Positions 1 to 9,116 of a stretch of 33,136 bases of DNA are shown piece by piece. The notes under the pieces were generated by a model that was not told the origin of the DNA, ran no database searches, and saw only the letters and a list, made by a program, of their open reading frames with translations. Origin of the DNA: Acetobacter fallax (lineage in GTDB: Bacteria > Pseudomonadota > Alphaproteobacteria > Acetobacterales > Acetobacteraceae). Positions within the stretch are counted from its first letter, which is position 1, and the number at the start of each line of letters is the position of its first letter. The translations under genes were made by a program, and so were the position numbers. The stretch lies in assembly GCF_011516735.1 (NCBI RefSeq), contig NZ_WOSX01000036.1, positions 1 through 33,136 of the forward strand, given 5' to 3'.

Positions 1-16
1 CGGATGAAGGGCTCGC

Positions 17-57
17 GATGCTTGTGTCGCAGCGAATGTCGCTGCGACACAAGCATC
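17..57. repeat. Perfect 19-bp inverted repeat, 3-nt loop
   Basis: The arms 17-35 and 39-57 are exact reverse complements separated by ATG at 36-38. No T-tract follows on either strand (ATT CTG follows on +), so a simple intrinsic terminator is not obvious. A weaker 7-bp inverted repeat (62-68 with 85-91) follows at once. It could be the 3' hairpin of a gene left of the window, the end of a mobile element, or a protein-binding dyad. The sequence alone does not decide. Confidence 0.75.
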
Positions 58-91
58 ATTCTGTTCTGATCGCTCTGTCATGAACAGAACA

Positions 92-403
92 CATCACCAC
101 ACCATAAAATCAACAAGGCGTCTCACACCGGAAGCCTACCCCCAAAGCCCCCTGTCGGCTCAACAGCAATAGAGCAGGCAGGCGGCAATCGCCCTCATGT
201 CGGTCGTTTGGACCACCAGGTTGTTTGCCAAATAGCGGACATCAGCGCTTCAAAGCCTCGTTGCAGAGATTGTCTGGATCTCACTAATTGTACCTCTTGA
301 ATGATCCCAAGACACAGACGGGCAACCCATGGACGTTGCGATGAAAATTTCAGCGATACGGAATTGTGATCGGATCATATGACAAGCACGCCCTTATATC
401 CTC
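92..403. other. Gene-free region upstream of frmR
   Basis: No reading frame with a ribosome binding site or recognisable protein was seen here on either strand. The base composition is less GC-rich than the genes that follow. It presumably holds the distal promoter region of the frm operon, but I found no convincing -35/-10 pair. Confidence 0.5.
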
Positions 404-426
404 GTCATACTGCCCTATAGTATGAC
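404..426. promoter_or_regulatory. Putative FrmR operator 1
   Basis: Arms of 8 bp (404-411 and 419-426) are perfect reverse complements around a 7-nt centre, giving the core TACT-N7-AGTA with a C/T-rich middle. RcnR/FrmR-type repressors are known to bind TACT-G-tract-AGTA sites, so this is a good family match. It lies 40-60 bp before the frmR start. Repressor binding here is inferred. Confidence 0.75.
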
Positions 427-430
427 AAGG

Positions 431-447
431 ATACTCAAGGGTAGTAT
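431..447. promoter_or_regulatory. Putative FrmR operator 2
   Basis: ATACT (431-435) and AGTAT (443-447) flank a 7-nt centre containing AAGGG, the reverse of the first operator's CCCT-type centre. The two dyad centres are 24 bp apart, a little over two helical turns, which would suit two repressor tetramers. It ends 18 bp before the frmR start codon. Confidence 0.7.
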
Positions 448-465
448 ATTCGGGAGTAAGCGTTC

Positions 466-1892
<1,427 letters not shown>

Positions 1893-1951
1893 GGTCTGCG
1901 TCTCACCGCGCAACATCATTTCCAATGGTTGGAAATTACAGGAGAACGATC

Positions 1952-2353
1952 ATGGCAGTTATTTCCGGTGACGGTGTTTTCTCTCACGTTTTTCTTGGGG
2001 CAGTGGATACTGCGGTATCCGCGAAATTCTATGACGCCGCGCTTGCGGCTCTGGGCATAAAAAACCTGGGGCCGTTCGGGCATGGGTGGATTCTGTATGG
2101 CCGCGAAAAGCCAGCCTTCATCATTGCACGTCCAGGCAACGGTGAAGCGCCCTCAAGCAACGGTGTCACCATCGGTTTTGCAGCAGCGACACCCGCCGAA
2201 GTGGAGGCTTTTCATGCCGCAGGTCTTGCCAATGGGGGAACCGATGAAGGCGCACCCGGCCCGCGAAGCCACTTACCGGGCGCTTACGCTGCCTATCTCC
2301 GGGATCCGGCAGGGAACAAGATCTGCAGTTATACCTTCACGGACGGTAACTGA
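1952..2353 (+). CDS. VOC (glyoxalase/bleomycin-resistance-like) family protein
   Basis: This small 133-residue protein has the vicinal-oxygen-chelate fold pattern: an N-terminal HVFLGAVDTAVSAKFYDAAL segment and a C-terminal AYLRDPAGNKICSY segment typical of this superfamily. The start at ATG 1952 follows AGGAGA at 1940-1945. It lies 59 bp after frmA and 24 bp before frmB, so it is very likely co-transcribed with formaldehyde detoxification. A VOC member here could handle a glutathione adduct or act as an auxiliary detoxification enzyme, but the metal-binding residues are not clear enough to name a reaction. Confidence 0.85.
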   Translation: MAVISGDGVFSHVFLGAVDTAVSAKFYDAALAALGIKNLGPFGHGWILYGREKPAFIIARPGNGEAPSSNGVTIGFAAATPAEVEAFHAAGLANGGTDEGAPGPRSHLPGAYAAYLRDPAGNKICSYTFTDGN

Positions 2354-2377
2354 CATGCGCAAAAGGCAGTGAGAGCC

Positions 2378-3205
2378 ATGGAACGCAAGGAAACACACGC
2401 CTCTTTTGGGGGCGTGCAGGAAGTCTGGCGACACAAGTCCGTGTCGTTGGGTGTGGAAGCAAACTTCGCGATCTACCTGCCGCCGCAGGCAAAAACTGAA
2501 AAGGTTCCCGTTCTTTACTGGCTCTCCGGTCTGACATGTACGGAGCAGAATTTCATTGGCAAGGCTGGCGCGCAACGCGTGGCCGCAGAACTGGGCATCG
2601 CCATTGTCGCGTCGGATACCAGTCCACGGGGCGTGGGTGTGGCTGATGACGATGCGTATGATCTTGGACAGGGTGCCGGATTTTACGTCAATGCGACGCA
2701 GGAGCCGTGGGCTGCGCATTATCGGATGTATGATTACGTCGTCACGGAACTTCCTGCGCTGATTGAGGCGAGCTTTCCGGTTACGCAGCAGCGAGGCATT
2801 GCGGGACATTCGATGGGTGGATTTGGCGCCATCATGATCGCGCTGCGTAATCCTGGCCGCTATCGTTCTGTGTCAGCCTTTTCACCCATTGTGGCGCCAA
2901 CGCAGGTACCATGGGGTAAAAAAGCATTCAGTGCTTATCTGGGTCCGGATCGTGCCAGTTGGGCAGCCTATGACCCGCTTGAACTTGTGCGGACAGCGAA
3001 GGAAAGACTGCCTGTTCTGATAGATCAGGGTCTGGCGGACCAGTTTCTGAAAGAACAGCTCAGGCCAGAACTGTTCCAGGACGCCGCACAGAATGCAGGG
3101 CAGGAACTCATCCTGAATCTTCGTCCTGATTACGATCACAGCTATTATTTTGTAGCCAGTTTTATTGCAGATCATCTCAGATATTTCGTGAGTAAACTAC
3201 GATGA
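2378..3205 (+). CDS. frmB: S-formylglutathione hydrolase
   Basis: This alpha/beta-hydrolase (esterase D family, 275 residues, the usual length) hydrolyses S-formylglutathione to formate and glutathione, completing the pathway started by FrmA. The nucleophile elbow GHSMGG places catalytic Ser145; Asp221 (GLADQF) and His254 (DYDHSYYF) complete the triad. The conserved LSGLTCTEQNF loop with Cys54 is also present. ATG 2378 gives a normal N-terminus; an in-frame GTG at 2369 would add three residues. It is the last gene of the frm operon, and no strong terminator follows directly. Confidence 0.96.
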   Translation: MERKETHASFGGVQEVWRHKSVSLGVEANFAIYLPPQAKTEKVPVLYWLSGLTCTEQNFIGKAGAQRVAAELGIAIVASDTSPRGVGVADDDAYDLGQGAGFYVNATQEPWAAHYRMYDYVVTELPALIEASFPVTQQRGIAGHSMGGFGAIMIALRNPGRYRSVSAFSPIVAPTQVPWGKKAFSAYLGPDRASWAAYDPLELVRTAKERLPVLIDQGLADQFLKEQLRPELFQDAAQNAGQELILNLRPDYDHSYYFVASFIADHLRYFVSKLR

Positions 3206-3522
3206 ATAGATTGTCAGTTTTTTGGATCTGGAATTTTCTGGCTTTGAGTGGAGATAAAATCTGTTAGGGGCATCTTTCAAACTGTGAAATCAGCTGGCAG
3301 CTTTCCGCACCTTTTATCCGGAAGCAGTCCAACTGTTTTGTTTTCTTCCACGATTTGCCTGTTTGCTCAGCGATATAGGAGAAGACAGGCAGCAGTCGCC
3401 TCAGAGCGGACATTCTATCGGCGTTGATATGAGAATATTCTTGACAATTGAGCCCGATATACGATATCGAAGGTGGGTAGCGTTTGGCGGAGATTACGCA
3501 CGTCAAGCGCAACAGTACTATA
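3206..3522. other. Gene-free AT-rich stretch with one long-range repeat copy
   Basis: About 320 bases without a supportable gene. Base composition falls here relative to the frm operon. A short - strand frame at 3264-3512 has neither a ribosome binding site nor a recognisable protein. The stretch includes the 19-nt repeat at 3384-3402, which recurs inverted at 29296-29314, so it may hold the scar of a mobile element. Confidence 0.45.
3384..3402 (+). repeat. 19-nt repeat, copy A (inverted partner at 29296-29314)
   Basis: Nineteen bases beginning GACAGGCAGC are identical, in reverse complement, to 29296-29314. A chance exact match of this length within 33 kb is unlikely. Flanking bases do not extend the identity, though AGAGCGGAC occurs just after copy A and GAGCG directly before copy B. 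The two copies bracket the NYN to Gabija block. Confidence 0.7.
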
Positions 3523-3546
3523 AAAGGGCACCTGCGGGTGCCCTTT
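3523..3546 (+). promoter_or_regulatory. Strong hairpin in the leader of the NYN gene
   Basis: Perfect 10-bp stem (3523-3532 with 3537-3546) closed by a TGCG loop, ending in TTT then GTCG. It lies 22 bases before the GTG start of the NYN gene and 9 bases before its ribosome binding site. It could be a rho-independent terminator for transcripts from the left, although the T-run is short, or a leader structure acting on the NYN mRNA. Confidence 0.7.
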
Positions 3547-3568
3547 GTCGTTATTGAGGACGTTTAAA

Positions 3569-4360
3569 GTGCGCGCAGCTGTATTTGTGGATGCTGGTTA
3601 TCTATTCGCTCAGGGATCTGTCCTTCTTACAGGAAGTCGGCAAGGGCGGGAGTTGTTTACACTTGATATTCCGTCAGTCATAAAATCTCTTCAAGATGTA
3701 ACGACAGCCAAGACTGGCCTTCCTTTACTGCGTATCTATTGGTACGATGGAATGAGATTGGGGAGGCCCACGCCTGAGCAATCTACCTTGGCAGATTCGA
3801 ATGATATCAAGATACGGCTAGGCCAGATTAATTCCGCAGGCGAACAAAAAGGGGTAGATGCCCTTATTATTACCGATCTTGCTCAATTGGCACGGAACCA
3901 CGCTATCAGAGACGCGGTATTGCTTTCAGGCGACGAAGATGTTCGAGTTGGAGTAATGCTCGCGCAGGAATTCGGTGTGCGAGTCCACCTACTCGGAATT
4001 CAGCCAGCAAGATCAAATCAAAGTCGGTCTTTAGCGCAGGAAGCTGACACTACCACAGAATGGGATAAGGCAACTGTCTGCACATTCCTTTCCTATTCGC
4101 CCCCTTCCACGCCTTGTGTAGCCATCAGCGCTGCAGCCGCAACGGGTCTAGATGCTCAAATAGAACCTCTTGTAGCAGCATTGGCACCAAACGTATTGGC
4201 CGAACTTAAGGTAGCGTTTGCGTCTTCAGATCAAATTCCCCATGAGTATGATCGGTCCTTATTGCAAGTTGGGCGGCAGCATTACGGGCAGCCTACGTTA
4301 ACGGCTTCTGAACGAGAGGTTCTTCGGAAAGCGTTTGTTCGTTTAGTTGGAAATAAATAA
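3569..4360 (+). CDS. NYN domain protein (PIN-like RNase, LabA/DUF88 type)
   Basis: This 263-residue protein has an N-terminal NYN domain (about residues 3-150). The PIN-fold acidic residues are visible: Asp8 in VFVDAGY, Asp97 in KGVDALI, and Asp122/Asp124 in the LSGDEDV strand followed by a Rossmann-like GVRVHLLG segment. NYN proteins are metal-dependent ribonucleases in many cases. The C-terminal 100 residues are not recognised. The start is GTG 3569 because GAGGA (3556-3560) is well placed and the domain begins immediately; an upstream TTG at 3545 falls inside the leader hairpin. The gene is clearly more AT-rich than the transfer genes and lies 90 bp before an HNH gene, which suggests horizontal arrival of the pair. 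Confidence 0.88.
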   Translation: MRAAVFVDAGYLFAQGSVLLTGSRQGRELFTLDIPSVIKSLQDVTTAKTGLPLLRIYWYDGMRLGRPTPEQSTLADSNDIKIRLGQINSAGEQKGVDALIITDLAQLARNHAIRDAVLLSGDEDVRVGVMLAQEFGVRVHLLGIQPARSNQSRSLAQEADTTTEWDKATVCTFLSYSPPSTPCVAISAAAATGLDAQIEPLVAALAPNVLAELKVAFASSDQIPHEYDRSLLQVGRQHYGQPTLTASEREVLRKAFVRLVGNK

Positions 4361-4450
4361 AACGGTTTTTGTGATATTTGATTAAATTAGAAAGTAAGCT
4401 CTCGGCTATTTTTTTGAGTGTCGTACAGGGAGTCTACAGGAGATATCATT

Positions 4451-5218
4451 ATGAGAGAGCCACGTAATTTAAATATACGTCGGACACGCTTGATGTACTT
4501 CATTTCAGATCACGTGAACGACGAGGTGATCTCACCAAAAGAAATTTCGGATTGGGTTTTTCCTGACTTCCTAGAAAATAAAAATTTAGAAGATCTACAT
4601 GAGCGTCTTGCTAAGCCCCAGAAGAATACCCTCTTGCATTCGTTTATCTTCAATTTGACAGATTTTACAAATGATTATGTGATAAAAAAAGCAGTGGAGG
4701 TAGAATGCGACTACTTCCGTACATTGATCTCCAATGCAGATCTGACAATTCCGTCTTGGTTGAACGAGAATGAAGTCAGTCATCACAAGGGCGAACTTTC
4801 TAATACGTGCAAGACTGCTCTAAGAGTCATTTTACCATCAGTTTTTCATATCTTATTTTCTGACAGAATTTTTCTTTTCGAATTCCAGCAGAGAATTGCC
4901 AAGTATGTTAAAACACTGACAATGGAGCAATACCCGCGGCTACTGAAGGCTGATGGAGTAGTGCATCGTTCCACGTATTATCCATCTTGGCTGCAACGGG
5001 CTATTTTTTACAGGGATCAAGGTCGCTGCCAGTTATGTTTTTGTGAAATTAGTGGGCTTAGTTCTCCTAATATAAAGGTTCACCTTGACCACATGGTGCC
5101 CCTTGCCGCAGGTGGGAGTAATGACCCTACCAATTTTCAGCTTGCATGTGAAAGTTGCAATACGTCGAAGGGAAAGAGAGAGCTAGTTTCACCAGCAAGA
5201 TTTGAACCCTACTGGTGA
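4451..5218 (+). CDS. HNH endonuclease domain protein
   Basis: This 255-residue protein has an unrecognised N-terminal region of about 170 residues and a C-terminal HNH (McrA-like) nuclease domain. Zinc ligands are the pairs Cys193/Cys196 and Cys233/Cys236; the metal-binding and catalytic part is the LDHMVPLAAGG motif with His214, then Asn228 and a CNTSKGKR end. ATG 4451 is preceded by AGGAG (4437-4441); an earlier ATG at 4418 lacks a site. It is AT-rich. HNH proteins of this layout occur in restriction, defence and homing elements; the unknown N-terminal region may bind the target or a trigger. It follows the NYN gene with a 90-bp gap. Confidence 0.88.
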   Translation: MREPRNLNIRRTRLMYFISDHVNDEVISPKEISDWVFPDFLENKNLEDLHERLAKPQKNTLLHSFIFNLTDFTNDYVIKKAVEVECDYFRTLISNADLTIPSWLNENEVSHHKGELSNTCKTALRVILPSVFHILFSDRIFLFEFQQRIAKYVKTLTMEQYPRLLKADGVVHRSTYYPSWLQRAIFYRDQGRCQLCFCEISGLSSPNIKVHLDHMVPLAAGGSNDPTNFQLACESCNTSKGKRELVSPARFEPYW

Positions 5219-5424
5219 TTGATTTTATTCACAGAAATAAATGTGAATTCTATCTATTTTTAGAGATATGTACAGAAATATTTCGAGTAGTTTATTTTCA
5301 TTGAATATTTAAGTAATTTCATCAGTTATTTTCAATTAAAACATGTTATTCTGCTTATTTAATAATTTCTTTCATATCGAGATATGCCTGATATCGGACA
5401 TCCCGCTCCCCCCCCTTAACCGAC
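5219..5424. other. AT-rich junction between the NYN-HNH island and the transfer genes
   Basis: No gene. A weak dyad (5227-5233 with 5242-5248) follows the HNH stop and might help end transcription. Around 5400, next to a C8 run at 5408-5415, the composition changes abruptly from AT-rich to GC-rich, marking where the island abuts the conjugation block. The trb genes that normally follow the CopG gene are missing at this point. Confidence 0.55.
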
Positions 5425-5850
5425 TCAGGTATCGTGCCGTTCCACCTCAGATCCCACGTCCAGCCTCACCTCGTCGTCCAGCGTCGTCCCACGCGCCAAC
5501 CTGCGTCCGACAGCCTCGACAAAGCCGTCATACCGCTCCCGCCCCTTGCTTTGCGCCGCAGCCAAAGCCGCATCGGGCAGTGGGGGAGTGCTGGTCAGCC
5601 AGAACCGCACGAACACGGCGAGCGATTCATTGGAGATCGTGACCCGTCGTTCCATCCGCTCCAGCTGCCGCGTCATCCGGTCCAGCCGCCGAGCGAGCGC
5701 CGCCTCCAGCCGCTCCGGCCCATCCGGCGACAGAAACGATGCCAGCGCCGTCTCCACAATCAGCGCCTGCGGCACCTTCTTGCGCGCGGCATAGTCGGCA
5801 AGCCTGACACTGAGATCGGCGGGTAGCCGGATCGTGTGCTTGATCCGCAT
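5425..5850 (-). CDS. CopG-type ribbon-helix-helix protein of the tra/trb locus
   Basis: This 141-residue protein has an N-terminal RHH-like segment (IKHTIRLPADLSVRLADYA), a coiled-coil-prone middle (LARRLDRMTRQLERMERRV) and a C-terminal tail. In alphaproteobacterial conjugative plasmids a CopG protein of this kind lies between traG/virD4 and trbB. It overlaps the end of the coupling-protein gene, so it is translationally coupled to it. ATG 5850 is preferred because a G-rich site lies at suitable spacing; GTG 5859 is possible. The trb genes that should follow are absent, so it is the last gene of its operon here. A DNA-binding or transfer-regulatory role is inferred. Confidence 0.8.
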   Translation of the reverse strand: MRIKHTIRLPADLSVRLADYAARKKVPQALIVETALASFLSPDGPERLEAALARRLDRMTRQLERMERRVTISNESLAVFVRFWLTSTPPLPDAALAAAQSKGRERYDGFVEAVGRRLARGTTLDDEVRLDVGSEVERHDT

Positions 5851-5855
5851 GGCAG

Positions 5856-7838
5856 TCACAGCCCCATCCGATCGCCAGGATCGAGCGACACCTGCCGCGC
5901 AAGAGCCTGCTCCCCACGCCGAAGGGTCTGCGCCCGTGTGGCGTCGTCCTCGGGTTCGTCCTCCGGCGGATCGAACTCATGCACCGGCTTTCTCGGCGCC
6001 TGCACCACCTCCTCCTGTTCCGGCAATTCCGGCTCACGGCGGATGCCGGCATTGGCGGGATCATCATCCACATTCCCGGCAGGAGGCGGCTGGACCACAT
6101 CAGCCCAGTCCCCTGGCGGCGGCGGTCCGATGGGGGGCGTTCCTTCCGGGGCCGGCGGCGGCTCGAACCGGGGTGGCGGCAGGATGCGCGCGGCCAGTTC
6201 GGCATCCTCGAAATAGCGCGCCTTGCGCGCCCGGATCGGCGGACAGCCCGAAACCAGCACCAGTTCCTCGTCTGGGGAAAGCTGCATGATTTCGCCGGGC
6301 GTGAGCAAAGGCCGCGCGGTTTCATGGCGCGTCACCATCAGGTGCCCGAGCCACGGCGACAGCCGATGCCCGGCGTAGTTCTTCGCGTCACGGATCTCGG
6401 TCGCTGTCCCCAACGCATCCGATACGCGCTTGGCGGTCCGCTCATCATTTGTGGCGAAGCTGACCCGGACATGGCAGTTGTCGAGGATCGAGTTGTTCTG
6501 GCCGTAGGCTTTCTCGATCTGGTTCAGGCTCTGGCCGATCAGGAAGCTCTTGATGCCATAGCCCGCCATGAAGGCGAGCGCACTTTCGAAGAAATCCAGC
6601 CGCCCGAGCGCCGGGAATTCATCGAGCATCAGCAGCAGCCGATGGCGTCGTTTCGCCTCCAGTTCCTCGGTCAGGCGGCGGCCGATCTGATTCAGCACCA
6701 GACGGACCAGCGGCTTGGTGCGGCTGATATCTGAGGGTGGGACCACCAGATACAGCGTTGCCGGGTGGCTGCCGGCGACGAGATCGCGGATGCGCCAGTC
6801 GCAGCGCCGCGTCACATGCGCCACCACCGGGTCGCGATAGAGGCCGAGAAACGACATGGCGGTGGACAGCACGCCGGAGCGTTCATTGTCGCTCTTGTTC
6901 AGCAGTTCCCGCGCCGAACTGGCAACCACGGGATGGACGCCCTTTTTGCCAAGATGCGGTGTGGTCATCATGGCACGCAATGTGGTCTCGATCGCCCGCT
7001 TCGGGTCGGAGAGGAAATTGGCGACCCCGGCCAGGGTCTTGTCCTCCTCGGCATAGAGGACATGCAGGATGGTGCCGACCAGCAGGGCGTGACTGGTCTT
7101 TTCCCAATGGTTCCGCTTCTCAAGGGCGCCTTCGGGATCGACCAGCACGTCGGCGATGTTCTGCACGTCGCGAACCTCGCGCTCGCCGCGCCGGACTTCC
7201 AGCAGCGGATTGTAGGCGGCACTGGAAAGGTTGGTCGGATCGAATAGCAGCACCGGCCCGAAGCGGGCGCGCCATCCGCCGGTCAGCGTCCAGTTCTCGC
7301 CCTTGATGTCATGGACGATGGCGGCACCCGGCCAGGTCAGCAGCGTCGGCACCACCAGCCCGACACCCTTGCCCGATCGGGTGGGGGCAAAGCACAGCAC
7401 ATGCTCCGGCCCATCATGACGGAGATAGGCATCGGCGGAGCGACCGAGCACCACGCCATCGGGGGCGAGCAGCCCGGCACGGCGCATCTCGCGGGGATCG
7501 GCCCAGTGTGCTGAACCATAGGTAGTGGCACGTTTTTTCTCGCGGGCGCGCCATACCGCCATCGTAATCGCGACGATGACGGCGGCGATCCCGCCCGACC
7601 CCGCGATGTAACCGCCGGTGGTGAAGATATCCGGGGCATAGGCGTCGTATGCAAACCACCACCAGAAGAATTCCGGAGGATAATAGACCGGCCAGCGGAA
7701 CACCATGAACCACGGAGCGCCAAGCTGCGGCTGGAAACCGAGCCGCCACGCCGTCCACTGGGTCGCGGCCCAGGTAAAGGCGAGGATCACGGTGCCGACA
7801 GCAAACACCGATCCCCAGAGGATCCTGGTCTGGTTCAT
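5856..7838 (-). CDS. traG: VirD4/TraG-type type IV coupling protein
   Basis: This 660-residue ATPase would sit in the inner membrane and deliver the relaxase-DNA complex to the mating channel. The N-terminus has two to three membrane segments (about residues 8-30, 43-65 and 78-97). Walker A is APTRSGKG (151-158) and Walker B is LLLMLDEF (401-408), followed by the ALGRLDFFESAL and GQSLNQIEKAYG stretches typical of TraG. A proline-rich, acidic tail starts near residue 555. Its stop overlaps the CopG gene. In related plasmids the relaxase gene is close by; here two + strand modules (7956-9707) separate them. Confidence 0.95.
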   Translation of the reverse strand: MNQTRILWGSVFAVGTVILAFTWAATQWTAWRLGFQPQLGAPWFMVFRWPVYYPPEFFWWWFAYDAYAPDIFTTGGYIAGSGGIAAVIVAITMAVWRAREKKRATTYGSAHWADPREMRRAGLLAPDGVVLGRSADAYLRHDGPEHVLCFAPTRSGKGVGLVVPTLLTWPGAAIVHDIKGENWTLTGGWRARFGPVLLFDPTNLSSAAYNPLLEVRRGEREVRDVQNIADVLVDPEGALEKRNHWEKTSHALLVGTILHVLYAEEDKTLAGVANFLSDPKRAIETTLRAMMTTPHLGKKGVHPVVASSARELLNKSDNERSGVLSTAMSFLGLYRDPVVAHVTRRCDWRIRDLVAGSHPATLYLVVPPSDISRTKPLVRLVLNQIGRRLTEELEAKRRHRLLLMLDEFPALGRLDFFESALAFMAGYGIKSFLIGQSLNQIEKAYGQNNSILDNCHVRVSFATNDERTAKRVSDALGTATEIRDAKNYAGHRLSPWLGHLMVTRHETARPLLTPGEIMQLSPDEELVLVSGCPPIRARKARYFEDAELAARILPPPRFEPPPAPEGTPPIGPPPPGDWADVVQPPPAGNVDDDPANAGIRREPELPEQEEVVQAPRKPVHEFDPPEDEPEDDATRAQTLRRGEQALARQVSLDPGDRMGL

Positions 7839-7925
7839 GACAGGAACCGACCAGACAGCTCGATTCTCCGATATTCAAGGTCTAATGACACCGCCTGGGG
7901 CCGCAGGACAGCAGCGGACAATAAA

Positions 7926-7942
7926 CGGACGGCGCCCGTCCG
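7926..7942. repeat. 7-bp hairpin upstream of the DOPA-dioxygenase-like gene
   Basis: CGGACGG and CCGTCCG (7926-7932, 7936-7942) are separated by 3 nt, ending 13 bp before the ATG at 7956 and directly before its AGGGA site. It lies between the divergent traG and dioxygenase-like genes and could be an operator or a translational hairpin. Confidence 0.5.
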
Positions 7943-7955
7943 CAGGGATTGAACG

Positions 7956-8375
7956 ATGACCGACACCATCCGCCTGATCGACTCCATCGCCAGCTATCAT
8001 GCCCATGTCTATTTCGACGGCGCGATGGAACGCGCGGCGGCGGAAAGGCTTCGCGCCGAGGTCGCCGAGCGCTTCGTGGTCCGGCTGGGTCGCTGGCACG
8101 AGGTTCCGGTCGGCCCACACACGTTGCCGATGTATCAGATCGCCTTCGAGACCGGGCTGTTCGCGACGCTCGTTCCTTGGCTGATACTCAATCACCGGGG
8201 CCTGAGCATCCTGATCCACCCGAATACGCGTTCTCCGCGCCGGGATCACATCAGCGACGGACTCTGGCTCGGGCAGCGTCGCGCCTTGCTGCCGAAGCGG
8301 CTACCGGAAGACTCGCCGAAGGCGGACGACGCAGGGGCTCCGAATACTGAACCGGCGGGTACGGCGCTGATCTGA
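7956..8375 (+). CDS. DOPA 4,5-dioxygenase family protein
   Basis: This 139-residue protein matches the DOPA 4,5-dioxygenase-like family: SYHAHVYFD near the start (His15, His17 as likely metal ligands), TLVPWLILNHRGLSILIHP in the middle, and DHISDGLWLG after it. In fungi and plants the family opens the catechol ring of DOPA; bacterial members are small and mostly uncharacterised. ATG 7956 follows AGGGA (7944-7948). The gene is transcribed away from traG and breaks the relaxase-traG run, so it is accessory cargo. The last 25 residues are low-complexity. Its substrate cannot be inferred. Confidence 0.85.
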   Translation: MTDTIRLIDSIASYHAHVYFDGAMERAAAERLRAEVAERFVVRLGRWHEVPVGPHTLPMYQIAFETGLFATLVPWLILNHRGLSILIHPNTRSPRRDHISDGLWLGQRRALLPKRLPEDSPKADDAGAPNTEPAGTALI

Positions 8376-8414
8376 CGCCAGCCCAAAGCCAGGAGCGTGG
8401 CGGCGTTCTATTGG

Positions 8415-8443
8415 TTGCTTTGGTTGTCATGGTTTCCTATATT
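8415..8443 (+). promoter_or_regulatory. Sigma-70-type promoter of the RES-Xre pair
   Basis: A TTGCTT (8415-8420) and TATATT (8438-8443) pair is separated by exactly 17 nt. Transcription would begin near 8450, about 30 nt before the antitoxin ATG at 8480. The location supports the chosen start. Confidence 0.7.
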
Positions 8444-8479
8444 GCCATCACGAAGAGGACTCTGCCAGGAGGCGACAGG

Positions 8480-9112
8480 ATGCCCACGACACCCGGTTCG
8501 GAAACACGCACCCGCGTTGCGGGAAGCCATACGAGAACCCGACTTCTCGGCGTGGGCAGCATCGTGACGGTGCCGGCCGGCCTGGAACTGGCTGCACGCA
8601 AGACAGCTCGAACGCGCGGACGTGCCAGCGCGAAGCCACAGGTGCTGGAATACGAGGTTCGGCCGCAAGCCGGTCGCTCTCCCTCCCGCGAGACCGCAAC
8701 AGATGCCTATGCGGTCGGCCCATGGGGACTTGCCCTGTTACGCGGGAAACAGATCAGGGACGACGATCTTCGCCGTGCCGGTGGCGCCTATACGCTCGAT
8801 CAGGTCAGGGAACTGCTCAGAGTCACCCGCCAGGCCATCGAGAAGAAAGTCCGCGAACAGGCGATCCTGGCGGTTCCGGGACCGAGCGGCGAGCGGCGCT
8901 ATCCGGTCGCGCAGTTCACTGGGGATGGGGTCGTGTCGGGCCTGAAGCCGGTGCTCGCCGCCCTGCCAAGCGAAAGCGCATGGTTCCGTCTGAATTTCCT
9001 GGTTACGCCGCTCGCACAACTCGACGGGCAGACACCGATCGAAGCGCTGGGCGCTGGCAAGACCGAAGCGGTTGTGGAAGCCGCGCAGTCCATCGGCGTC
9101 CAGGGCGGCTGA
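8480..9112 (+). CDS. Xre/MbcA/ParS-type antitoxin of a RES toxin
   Basis: This 210-residue protein lies directly upstream of a RES-domain toxin. Its N-terminal third is basic and low-complexity. The middle (about 120-145) has a helix-turn-helix-like segment (YTLDQVRELLRVTRQAIEKKV). The C-terminal part (SESAWFRLNFLVTPLAQLDGQTPIEAL) fits the antitoxin/toxin-binding domain (DUF2384-like) that neutralises RES enzymes. AGGAGG at 8467-8472 fixes the ATG at 8480. The stop is 4 nt before the toxin start. Autoregulation of the promoter at 8415-8443 is expected from the family but not shown. Confidence 0.82.
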   Translation: MPTTPGSETRTRVAGSHTRTRLLGVGSIVTVPAGLELAARKTARTRGRASAKPQVLEYEVRPQAGRSPSRETATDAYAVGPWGLALLRGKQIRDDDLRRAGGAYTLDQVRELLRVTRQAIEKKVREQAILAVPGPSGERRYPVAQFTGDGVVSGLKPVLAALPSESAWFRLNFLVTPLAQLDGQTPIEALGAGKTEAVVEAAQSIGVQGG

Positions 9113-9116
9113 CCGC

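Noticed and set aside
3264..3512. 82-residue - strand reading frame after frmB
   Set aside because: No ribosome binding site, no recognisable domain and AT-rich noncoding-like composition; kept as gene-free sequence.
8411..8479. Upstream in-frame start for the antitoxin gene
   Set aside because: The promoter lies at 8415-8443 within that extension, and AGGAGG marks ATG 8480 as the real start.
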